DNA from: CAYXVF01 sp964468125 | Lineage (GTDB): Bacteria > Myxococcota > XYA12-FULL-58-9 > CAYXVF01 | Reading direction: 5' to 3' | DNA: 64,000 bases | NCBI GenBank assembly: GCA_964468125.1 | Contig: CAYXVF010000002.1 | Span: forward strand, 1-64,000 | In this document: positions 52,249-60,204 of the stretch, piece by piece | Layout: each line of letters begins with the position of its first letter | Numbering within the stretch: the first letter of the stretch is position 1 | Translations under genes and position numbers: made by a program | The notes under the pieces: model-generated | Seen by the model: the letters and a program-made list of their open reading frames with translations, nothing else | Told to the model about the DNA's origin: nothing | The model's database searches: none

Positions 52249-53028
52249 TCACCTCGCGGCTCGGACGCCGATCACGTTCGGGAGCGGCCACTGGCGCTTG
52301 CTGCCGTCGTTTTCGTTGAAACCCGTTTCGTAGCTGCCCGACAGGTCGAGGTTCACCCCTGCGGCGTGGATCGACAGGCTCGCCTCCGGGCCGCCTTCCA
52401 GATGCTGCGCCCGTACGATGCCGAGCTCCGAGGATAGAAGCTTCTCGTTGAGGTCGTGCATCGAGAGCGGCGTACGGGTGAACAAGAAGAGAATTCGGCC
52501 CCGCGCATCGAGGGCGAGCGCCGCTTCGCTCCAACGCTTCGGCTGTTGGGTCCACACGTTCTTGCCAGGGGCTGCGATGAGGCGAAGGTTCTGGGCGAGC
52601 GCGTCGTAGTCGGCGGCGTTCTTCGGCAGCGCGTTGACGTCGAGAACGGTTGCGCTGCCATCCTGCTTCACCACGAACAACGAGCGATAGGTCTTCACCC
52701 ACGTGCCATTGTTCGTGTGCGGGCCGGTCCGCAGATAGCCCGTGTGGGTCGAGAAGTTGGTCTCGTACATGCCCGCGTTGATGACGACCGAGAGATTCTC
52801 GTCCTTGGACCACTGAGCGGCGCTGCGGTTCTTGCCGCCTTCGCCCGATGCGGTGTGCACCACGAGGCGTGCCTGCTTCGGATCGATCCGAACAACGTGC
52901 AGGACACCATCGCCGTGTTCCGCATCCTCTACCTGAGCCAAGGTCCCATAGCTCACTCCTGGCTGAAGCACCTTCCATTCAGTCGCTGGTACGGAGAAGG
53001 AGACGATGACGAGGAGTGCAGAGATCAC
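52249..53028 (-). CDS. Phosphodiester glycosidase (NAGPA/DUF2233)-family protein
   Basis: A 259-residue exported protein (signal ISALLVIVSFSVPATE). NAGPA-type motifs are visible: VVINAGMYETNFSTHTGYLR near residue 90, HLEGGPEASLSIHAAGVNL near 210, and GVRAAR at the end. Family members cleave or process phosphodiester-linked sugars. GTG start at 53028. Confidence 0.85.
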   Translation of the reverse strand: MISALLVIVSFSVPATEWKVLQPGVSYGTLAQVEDAEHGDGVLHVVRIDPKQARLVVHTASGEGGKNRSAAQWSKDENLSVVINAGMYETNFSTHTGYLRTGPHTNNGTWVKTYRSLFVVKQDGSATVLDVNALPKNAADYDALAQNLRLIAAPGKNVWTQQPKRWSEAALALDARGRILFLFTRTPLSMHDLNEKLLSSELGIVRAQHLEGGPEASLSIHAAGVNLDLSGSYETGFNENDGSKRQWPLPNVIGVRAAR

Positions 53029-53065
53029 GTGCAGTCCATCCTCGCGTGCTCGTTTGAGTAAGTAA

Positions 53066-53650
53066 TCAGCGGCTCATGCTCGCGATGGGCGCCACGCCGA
53101 AGAGCCACTGGTGCACTCCGAACAGGAAGGCGACGTAGAGCCCCAAACCCACGACGACCGCAATCACGTCGTTTCGGACCGGCCCGGGCTCTGAAACGGG
53201 GGAGCCGCGACGCTTGAGCGAGATTCGGTCCGCAACGGCCCAGGCCAAGAAGGCGCCGAACAGCACCACGTCGGCCACCAAACCGTTTGCCAACAGGTGG
53301 GCAGTGGCCCAGGCTTTGACCGCGGTGAGCATCGGGTGCTTCACCGCCGCCCGTATCCGACCCGGCGCGTAGGTCGTGACGAGCAGAGGGAAGACGGGGA
53401 GCATGAGGAGCAAGGAGAGGTGCTTCAGCGTCGTCGGGGGGACATAGAGGATCCCCATGGTGGCGCGCGCGTCGCTCCAACCCCAAACGAGCAAGACGAG
53501 GCCGAGCACGGAAGCGACCGACGTCAGGCCCTTGACTGCTCCGAGTCCGAGGCGTGCTACCAAACCGTCGCGAATTCCAAAGATGGCGAGTGAGTGCGAG
53601 CCGAGGAAGAGCGAGAGCCCCAGGAGGAACACGAACATGGCCTCTCCCAT
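53066..53650 (-). CDS. NnrU-family membrane protein
   Basis: A 194-residue protein with about five hydrophobic helices. FLGLSLFLGSHSLAI-type start (FVFLLGLSLFLGSHSLAIFG) and KHPMLTAVKAWATAHLLANG near the centre are NnrU signatures. The role is tied in known cases to nitrogen-oxide or carotenoid/sterol-isomerase-like functions, which cannot be distinguished here. Start 53650, or the Met at 53638. Confidence 0.88.
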   Translation of the reverse strand: MGEAMFVFLLGLSLFLGSHSLAIFGIRDGLVARLGLGAVKGLTSVASVLGLVLLVWGWSDARATMGILYVPPTTLKHLSLLLMLPVFPLLVTTYAPGRIRAAVKHPMLTAVKAWATAHLLANGLVADVVLFGAFLAWAVADRISLKRRGSPVSEPGPVRNDVIAVVVGLGLYVAFLFGVHQWLFGVAPIASMSR

Positions 53651-53707
53651 CGCTCCTTTTCCTGGCTCAGGTCAACGGCGCCTGCCCCGCCGCAACGGAC
53701 CGCTCGC

Positions 53708-54640
53708 TCAGCGCTCGCGCATTTCCTGCTGGCGCATGGGCATCGAATCGATCAGGGCGTGGATCTCAGCCATGGGTGTAGCTCCGTCGCGGGCGAGCTT
53801 GGTGCCACCATCTTTACCGATGAGCCTCAAAGCGAAGCTCTTTCGCAGCAGCCCGAGGGCATTGCGGACTTCACGGACCTCTTCATCGGTGAGGGGCCGT
53901 CCGTCCATCCGTGACTCTTCGTCACCCACGAGCGTGATGAGGACCAGGTCGCGCTCGCGCGACTGCGCTGCCGTGCGCAGGATGTCCGCCCGCTGCGTGC
54001 GATAGTCTTCGTTCGTTTCGTCCGGGCTGCTCACCACCAGGATGCGCTTCTTCCAGCGAAGCTCTGCTAAGGAGAAGGGCTCACGGGCACCGTAGGCCGA
54101 GACGCGGGCGAGCTCGAGGGCGAAGGGTCCGTCCTGCCCATCGTAGATCATCAGACCCATCCCCCCGATCCGGTGAACGTTCAGAGCCGGTCCTTGCAGC
54201 CGCTGACCGCGAAAGCGCGGAATGAAGCTTTCGAAGGGAATGTCGACGGTTTGCCACTCACCGGCGACCGTCTCGAACTCGGCCCAATAGCCGATCTCGC
54301 GACCACGGTAGCGCGCGTCCGTGCTCAGACGCCAGGTGTAGCGGCGGCCGTCTCCCTTCACGCGTATTCGGATGCCCTGGTGCTGCGATAGGTCGAGGCT
54401 CAGCGCGCCAGTCCGTATCGAGCTGAAGCCACCGCCGTTCGTGTTGGTGCGTCCTCGGAACGACAGGAGACCGTCACGGAACGCGAAATTTCCGTCGCTT
54501 CGACCGCCCATCACCTTGTCGTTCAGCACGTACCAGCCGAGCGCCGCCGTCTCGGGGGTGAAGTCCGTCAGGAGCTGCTCCTCAGCAGCGGATGCCGGTT
54601 CGGTTACGCCCATCGTCAGAAGGCCCAAGAGGAGCGTCAC
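53708..54640 (-). CDS. CIA30-domain plus DUF4174 secreted protein
   Basis: A 310-residue protein. Signal peptide (LLLGLLTMGVTEPASAAE). Residues 25-185 are a CIA30-type jelly roll (WYVLNDKVMGGRSDGNFAF, then RFRGQRLQGPALNVHRIGGM). The last 110 residues are a DUF4174-type thioredoxin-like fold (RILVVSSPDETNEDYRTQRA, then LRLIGKDGGTKLARDGATPM). GTG start at 54640. It joins a domain known from mitochondrial assembly factors to a small alpha/beta domain. Confidence 0.83.
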   Translation of the reverse strand: MTLLLGLLTMGVTEPASAAEEQLLTDFTPETAALGWYVLNDKVMGGRSDGNFAFRDGLLSFRGRTNTNGGGFSSIRTGALSLDLSQHQGIRIRVKGDGRRYTWRLSTDARYRGREIGYWAEFETVAGEWQTVDIPFESFIPRFRGQRLQGPALNVHRIGGMGLMIYDGQDGPFALELARVSAYGAREPFSLAELRWKKRILVVSSPDETNEDYRTQRADILRTAAQSRERDLVLITLVGDEESRMDGRPLTDEEVREVRNALGLLRKSFALRLIGKDGGTKLARDGATPMAEIHALIDSMPMRQQEMRER

Positions 54641-54740
54641 AACCGGGCCGACGGAGAGAGAACATCCATGACCTGTTAGGTAAGGGTCGGCGGACCGATG
54701 GCAAGTATGCCCCTCCTCCGCTGGCTCGAGCGCACCTCGT

Positions 54741-55010
54741 TTACGAAGAAGCTGCGTCGCCCACCAAGCGGTCGACGAGGGCGATGTAGCGTGTCTTGGC
54801 GGTGGTCGAGTCCGTGCCCTCGAGCTTCTTCCAAGCGTCGAATTTCAGCCGTCCCTTCATGTCGAGCATGCCTGGTCGCTTGCCCGTCGCATCGCCGACC
54901 GTGGCCTGTTTGAAGAGGGCGTAGAGCTCCAGGAGATCCTCGTTACTCGGGCGCTCGGCGAGCGTCTTCACGCGCACCTGGGCCGCCTCGAATGCGTCAT
55001 TTTCGCTCAT
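54741..55010 (-). CDS. Acyl-CoA-binding protein
   Basis: An 89-residue four-helix protein. Signature FEAAQVRVKTLAERPSNEDL, LLELYALFKQATVGD and LKFDAWKKLEGTDSTTAK, with the Lys and Tyr that hold the CoA phosphate. GGAG eight bases before the ATG. ACBP is common in eukaryotes and patchy in bacteria. It presumably carries long-chain acyl-CoA. Confidence 0.93.
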   Translation of the reverse strand: MSENDAFEAAQVRVKTLAERPSNEDLLELYALFKQATVGDATGKRPGMLDMKGRLKFDAWKKLEGTDSTTAKTRYIALVDRLVGDAASS

Positions 55011-55072
55011 GGGGTCTGCTCCGAATTACTCGAAGCTTACTTTTTATCATCCCGCTTCGTCGAGGCGTCGGA

Positions 55073-55894
55073 CTACAAGGAGAAGCGCTCACGCAGAAAT
55101 CGCGCGATCCCATCCTGGTCGTGGTGCCCGATGATCGCCGTCGCCGCGTCCTGCACCTCAGGCTTGGCGTTCGCGGGTGCGTAGGCCTCCTCGGCGATGG
55201 CGAACATGCTCAGGTCGTTGTGGCTGTCACCAAAGCACAGGATGCGATCCGCTCCGAGCTCCCGTTTTAGAAGCTGCACCGCGTTGCCCTTGCTTGCGTC
55301 GACGTGATGAATGTCGATCCAGCTGAGCTCCGCCCCCTCGATCGCCGTCGCCGAGTAAGCGACCAGATGCGGCTCGTCGGCGATCAGCTCGACCACCGCC
55401 TCGATCGAGCGTGGATCTCCCAACGCACTGACATTCGTGATGCTCGCGTCCGCGGGCAGCTGGGCGGCCGGATAGACCGGCAGACGGGAGCGAGCTCGCA
55501 GATCGAGGGCTAGGTGCTCCTCGACCTCGGTCTTGAGCGGCAGGTGATAGACCGCGTGCACGTTCCCCGGCTCCACCGTGAACATGAACGGTGTGAGCCC
55601 GCGTTCGGAGACGGCCTCGAGCACATGGGCGACCTCGTTCAGCGTCAGAAAGGTATGGTGGCTGTACGCCTCGTCCGACGGATTCCAAATCACGACGCCG
55701 TTCTTGTACGCCTGCGGCAGGCGAAAAGGATGGCTTTCTAGGACCGACCGAGATGCGTGCAGGGTGCGACCGGTCGCGATGGTGTAGAGAATGCTGCGCT
55801 CGGCGAGCTGGTCCAAGGTTGCCCGGGTATAGGGCGAAATCTCTTCCGAGGCGTTGAGCAAGGTGCCGTCGAGGTCGAATACGATCAAATCCAC
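55073..55894 (-). CDS. Cof-type HAD-superfamily phosphatase
   Basis: A 273-residue enzyme. Motif I is IVFDLDGTLLNAS (nucleophile and acid Asp), motif II TIATGRT, and motif IV ILCFGDSHNDLSMF. The large C2 cap is present, so it is a Cof-type sugar- or nucleotide-phosphatase. The GTG at 55894 follows a GGGAGGGT eight bases upstream; the longer frame to 55960 runs into the dehydrogenase remnant. Confidence 0.9.
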   Translation of the reverse strand: MDLIVFDLDGTLLNASEEISPYTRATLDQLAERSILYTIATGRTLHASRSVLESHPFRLPQAYKNGVVIWNPSDEAYSHHTFLTLNEVAHVLEAVSERGLTPFMFTVEPGNVHAVYHLPLKTEVEEHLALDLRARSRLPVYPAAQLPADASITNVSALGDPRSIEAVVELIADEPHLVAYSATAIEGAELSWIDIHHVDASKGNAVQLLKRELGADRILCFGDSHNDLSMFAIAEEAYAPANAKPEVQDAATAIIGHHDQDGIARFLRERFSL

Positions 55895-55916
55895 GTCTGT
55901 ATACCCTCCCAGGAGA

Positions 55917-56018
55917 TTAAGCACTCGGACTGGCCTTGTGAATGCTCGAGGGGATCGCAATCTCCCGGACCTCGACCTCCGACGGCGGGCTGTAACGAGC
56001 TCGATAGGCAGCTTTCAT
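55917..56018 (-). pseudogene. Remnant of an MDR (zinc-type) alcohol dehydrogenase
   Basis: A 33-codon frame that starts with ATG after a GGGAGGG. It opens MKAAYRARYSPPSEVEVREI, the classic N terminus of medium-chain NAD(P)-dependent dehydrogenases, then loses the family pattern (SIHKASPSA) and stops. The rest of the gene is missing; its place is taken by the HAD gene leader. Confidence 0.6.
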
Positions 56019-56057
56019 CGTGGCCCTCCCGTCGGGTGTTCGACGGAGGAAAGACGG

Positions 56058-59000
56058 TCAGCTCGCGCGAATGCCAAAGAATGTCGCGTAGAGAACCGGA
56101 ACGAGGATCATCGTGAGCACCGTGGCAAAGATGAGCCCCGCCATGATCGTCACCGCCATCGAAACGAAGAACGCGTCGAGGAGGAGCGGGATCATCCCGA
56201 GCGCGGTCGTGAGCGCCGCCATGGCGACCGGTCGGAGTCGGCTCGCGCCCGAATCGAGGATCGCTTGGTAAGGGGCTTTGCCTTCACGGATCTCCAGGTC
56301 CATCTGGTCGATCAAGACGATCGCGTTCTTGATCAGCATGCCCGAAAGGCTCAAAAAGCCGAGGATCGCCATGAAGCCAAAGGGCTGTTCGGTCGCGAGC
56401 AGTCCGCCGGTGACGCCGATCAGCGCCAGGGGCACGCACAGCCAGATCACGAGGGGCTGGCGAAGGGCGTTGAACAGCATGATCACCGTGAGAACCATCA
56501 AGCCGAAGAACAGGGGCAGGCTGCGAGACAGGGACGTCAGGGCGCGGGCGCTGTCGCGGGCCTCTCCCCACCACTCGAGGGTGTAGCCCGGTGGCAGCTC
56601 GATCGCCTCGATCTGCGGACGTACGCGACTCAGGATCACGCTCGCGGGCACGCCGAGCTGCGGATCGCACTGGGCGGAAATGGTACGTCGCCTGTCCTGG
56701 CGATAGATGATGTCGTCCTGGGCGACGATGTCGAAATCGGAGACGACCTGACGCAAGGGAATGCGCCGACTCGCGGCCGGGCTCCAGACCGTCAGGTTGG
56801 CGAGATTCGCGACGTTCGAGCGCTCTGTCTCCGGTGAGCGGAAGACGATCGGGATCAGGTCGTCCGCCTCGCGGTAGACGCCGACGGGAATGCCCTCGAA
56901 TCCCCCGCGAATGGCGTTAGCAATCTCCTCCCGGGTGATGCCATTCAGATTGGCCTGCGCATTCGCCACCACCGGTTGAATAGTCTTGACCCGAGAGCGC
57001 CAGTCGATCTTGTGCGCTTTCGCGTCCGGGTCCGCCTGCATGATCGCGAGCGCCCGCTCGGCGAGCTCGCGCAGGACATTCGCGTCTGGCCCGCTGAAGC
57101 GCGCCTTGATCTTCCCGGGCTCCCCCGGTCCTAGGGCGAGCCGAAGGCCATAGGACTGTGTCTGCGGGTAATTCTCGCTGACGTATTTCTCCGCGCGGTT
57201 GATGAGGTCGGTAATGCTTCTGTAGTCCTCTACCTCCACCTGAAACTGAGCGAAAGCGTGGTTCGGCTTTTCGGGCGTGTAGGTCAGGAGGAATCGCAAG
57301 GAGCCCTGACCGAGCGATGCGGCCACGTGGGTGACCTCGGGCTGCTCCATCCACCAGGCCTCGAGCTCCTCTACGGTGTCCGCAACCTCGTCGATGTGGG
57401 AGCCCTGCGCGAGCCAAAGGTCATAGAGGAACTGCGGTCGCGTGGAGTCGGGAAAAAAGGACTTGTCGACCTTGCCGAATCCCCAGAGCGCCACGGCAAA
57501 GAGCACTACCGCCACCGCGATCGTCACGTAGCGCAGTCGCACGCACAGAGCCACCACCGCCTTGTAGCCACGGTAGAACGGGCTGTCGTACTCGTCCGCG
57601 TCTTCGGTGCCCTTCGAGGAGGGTTTGAGAAACATGACCCCCAAAAGCGGGGTGAGCGTGACCCCAGTGAACCAGCTCAGGCCGAGAGACGCCGCGACGA
57701 CATAGAAGAGCGAGCGGCAATACTCGCCCGTGCTGTCTTGGGAGGTGCCGATCGCTGCAAAAGCGAGGATCGCAACGAAGGTCGCGCCAAGCAGTGGCAT
57801 CGCGGTCTGCTTGACGACCGCGGACGCCGCCTCCACCGGGTCTTCACCGCCGTTGACGCGTACGAGCATCCCGTCGATCACGACGATGGCGTTGTCGACG
57901 AGCATGCCCAGGGCAATGATGAGCGCACCGAGTGAGATTCGCTCGAGCGCCACCCCCATCGGACCCATGAGGATGAAGGTGCCACAGATGGTCACAACCA
58001 GTACAAAGCCGATGATCGCGGCGCTTTGGAGACCCATGAAGAGTCCGAGCACGGCAATAACGATCACGACCGCTTGCCAAAGACTGTTCGTGAAGCCGGC
58101 GATGGAAGCGGTGACCGCTTCGCTCTGAAGAGCGATGATGCCGAGCTCCATGCCGAGGGGGATTTGGGGAGTCAGCTCGCGCAGGCGCCGGTCCACCGCT
58201 TCGCCCATGATGACCACGTTGCCGCCAGACACGGTCGAGATTCCCACGCCGATCGCCGGGTGTCTGTCGAAGCGCACCTGGGGGCTCGCGGGCTCGACGT
58301 AACCCCGTCGCACGTCTGCGACGTCGCGCAGATAGACCTGGCCCTTGGACAGCGCGCCGCGCAGCAAAACGTTGTTGAGCTGCTCCACCGAGGTGACCAC
58401 GCCGGTCGGTTGTACCGGCAGATATTCGCGCCCCACGCGGATCTTGCCGGTCGGGGCGACGAGGTTCCGATCGCGGATCTCACGAACGATCACGTCGTTG
58501 GAGATCCCAATCGAGGCCATGCGCTCGCGGTTGGGCTCGATGTAGATCGTCTCTTCCCGAACGCCGAAGAGCTCGACCCGCGCAACGTCTTGCACCAAGA
58601 GCAGCTCTCGTTGCAGGAGCTCGGCCGTGTCTTTGAGCTCCGCGTAGGTGTATTCGTCGCCGTAGAGTGCGAAATAGACGCCGTAGACGTCTCCGAAGTC
58701 GTCGTTCACGAGGGAGGGGCCCGCACCGGGCGGGAGCTCGCTTTGGGCCTTCTGAACCTTGCGTCGAAGCTCGTCCCAGACCTGCGGAAGGGAGCTCTTG
58801 TCGTATTTGTCCTTGATCTTGACCTTGATGACGGACAGCCCGCGGTTCGATTGGGATTCGATCTCTCGGAGCTGACCGAGCTGTTGAATCGCCTTTTCGA
58901 GCTCGTTCGAGACTTCTTCTTCGACCTCTTCGGCGGTTGCCCCTGGATAGGGGGTGTAGATCATTGCGTCTTTGATCGTGAACTCGGGGTCTTCGAGACG

Positions 59001-59099
59001 GCTCAGGCTCATGAAGGCGTTGGCACCGCCGGCCACGAGCACGAAGGTGAGGGTGAGCGTGATCACCCGCTTTTCGATGGCGAAACGTGCGAGGTCCAT
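56058..59099 (-). CDS. RND efflux permease (AcrB/MdtB type)
   Basis: A 1013-residue inner-membrane pump. Signature PYPGATAEEVEEEVSNELE at residue 50, GMLVDNAIVVIDGMLVRV at the central transmembrane block, and a second half with SLSGMLIKNAIVLIDQMDLE and TALGMIPLLLDAFFVSMAVT. Two large periplasmic loops are present. It ends the efflux operon one base after the adaptor gene. It most resembles the multidrug/hydrophobe (HAE) group. Confidence 0.95.
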   Translation of the reverse strand: MDLARFAIEKRVITLTLTFVLVAGGANAFMSLSRLEDPEFTIKDAMIYTPYPGATAEEVEEEVSNELEKAIQQLGQLREIESQSNRGLSVIKVKIKDKYDKSSLPQVWDELRRKVQKAQSELPPGAGPSLVNDDFGDVYGVYFALYGDEYTYAELKDTAELLQRELLLVQDVARVELFGVREETIYIEPNRERMASIGISNDVIVREIRDRNLVAPTGKIRVGREYLPVQPTGVVTSVEQLNNVLLRGALSKGQVYLRDVADVRRGYVEPASPQVRFDRHPAIGVGISTVSGGNVVIMGEAVDRRLRELTPQIPLGMELGIIALQSEAVTASIAGFTNSLWQAVVIVIAVLGLFMGLQSAAIIGFVLVVTICGTFILMGPMGVALERISLGALIIALGMLVDNAIVVIDGMLVRVNGGEDPVEAASAVVKQTAMPLLGATFVAILAFAAIGTSQDSTGEYCRSLFYVVAASLGLSWFTGVTLTPLLGVMFLKPSSKGTEDADEYDSPFYRGYKAVVALCVRLRYVTIAVAVVLFAVALWGFGKVDKSFFPDSTRPQFLYDLWLAQGSHIDEVADTVEELEAWWMEQPEVTHVAASLGQGSLRFLLTYTPEKPNHAFAQFQVEVEDYRSITDLINRAEKYVSENYPQTQSYGLRLALGPGEPGKIKARFSGPDANVLRELAERALAIMQADPDAKAHKIDWRSRVKTIQPVVANAQANLNGITREEIANAIRGGFEGIPVGVYREADDLIPIVFRSPETERSNVANLANLTVWSPAASRRIPLRQVVSDFDIVAQDDIIYRQDRRRTISAQCDPQLGVPASVILSRVRPQIEAIELPPGYTLEWWGEARDSARALTSLSRSLPLFFGLMVLTVIMLFNALRQPLVIWLCVPLALIGVTGGLLATEQPFGFMAILGFLSLSGMLIKNAIVLIDQMDLEIREGKAPYQAILDSGASRLRPVAMAALTTALGMIPLLLDAFFVSMAVTIMAGLIFATVLTMILVPVLYATFFGIRAS

Positions 59100-59100
59100 T

Positions 59101-60204
59101 TCAGCCGCGCTCGCTCTTGGGCACGTAGCGGCGCACTTTCATGCCTTCACGGAGCTGCTTGACGCCGGAGATGGCGACCACGTCGCCGCGCGACAGGCCG
59201 CTCACTACCTCTACGCTGCCCCCGTCGAGGGCGCCTAGCTCCACCGGGCGCTTGCTCACCTCCATCGTGTCGCGGTCAACGATCCATACGAAATGCTCGG
59301 TCTCATCGCCGTCAGCAACCGCGGCGTGGGAGGGTATGAATACAGATGAGGAGGTGTCGTCCCCGGCGAGCGCTTCGTTCAAGGCCCCCACGTTTAGCGA
59401 CACGCGCGCGGTCATGCCAGGCAAGATCTGAGCGTCGCCCGGGTCAAAGCCCAGGGTCAGACGGAAGGTGCGCGTCACCTCATCGGCCACCGCTGCGAAC
59501 TCCTTTGGCTCGGCTGGAAAGGTTCGATCCGGGAGCGATGACACGACGACTTCAGGCGAAAGAACGCGGAGCAGTGCTTCGCCGGTGAGCGTCGCTCGTT
59601 CCGCGGAGACGTCGCGTTCGGGCACGTCGACCTCGATCTCGAGAGCGCCTTCGCTCACCAATACGATCACGTCTTCACGTGGCTGCACCGTCTCATAGTT
59701 CTCTTTCAATCGTCGACCGATGGTGCCACTGAACGGCGCTTTGACCGTCATGTCCTCGAAAGCTTTTCTTGTCGCACTGACCTTCGCCTGTTGAACCTCA
59801 TAGTTGCGTTGAGCCACGTCGAGATCCTGCTTCGAGGCGGCGTCGCTACCGTAGAGGGCGAGCTGCCGATCGTACTCGGCTTTTGCCTGGCGGGCGCTCG
59901 CGAGCGCCGAGTCGAGCTCGCTCTTCTGCGTGCGGCTGTCCAGCCGAGCCAACACGGTTCCTGCTTCGACGACATCGCCTTCGTTTGCGTTGATCGCCTG
60001 CAGCTTACCCGCAACCGGGAAGGACAAGCGGGCCTGGTTCGCGGACTTGATACGACCTTGATAGACGATGGTGCCCGTGGCCCCGCCTCCACCGACGTCG
60101 ATCACCTTGATCAGCCGTGCGCCCTCCGGTGGCGGTGGAGGCGGCTCGGCGCATCCGACGAGCAAACCCAGGACGGCCACGGTCTTTCGAGCATTACGGA
60201 GCAT
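59101..60204 (-). CDS. RND efflux periplasmic adaptor (membrane fusion protein)
   Basis: A 367-residue lipoprotein. Signal ending LLVGC, then a Pro run. Adaptor motifs: ARLSFPVAGKLQAINANEGD (lipoyl), ARLDSRTQKSELDSALASAR (coiled hairpin) and MTVKAPFSGTIGRRLKENYE. The ATG at 60204 overlaps the outer-membrane factor gene by 11 bp, and the next gene follows with a one-base gap. Confidence 0.95.
   Translation of the reverse strand: MLRNARKTVAVLGLLVGCAEPPPPPPEGARLIKVIDVGGGGATGTIVYQGRIKSANQARLSFPVAGKLQAINANEGDVVEAGTVLARLDSRTQKSELDSALASARQAKAEYDRQLALYGSDAASKQDLDVAQRNYEVQQAKVSATRKAFEDMTVKAPFSGTIGRRLKENYETVQPREDVIVLVSEGALEIEVDVPERDVSAERATLTGEALLRVLSPEVVVSSLPDRTFPAEPKEFAAVADEVTRTFRLTLGFDPGDAQILPGMTARVSLNVGALNEALAGDDTSSSVFIPSHAAVADGDETEHFVWIVDRDTMEVSKRPVELGALDGGSVEVVSGLSRGDVVAISGVKQLREGMKVRRYVPKSERG

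Noticed and set aside
58026..59162. 378-codon antisense frame in the RND pump gene
   Set aside because: Shadow of the permease; no protein-like features of its own.
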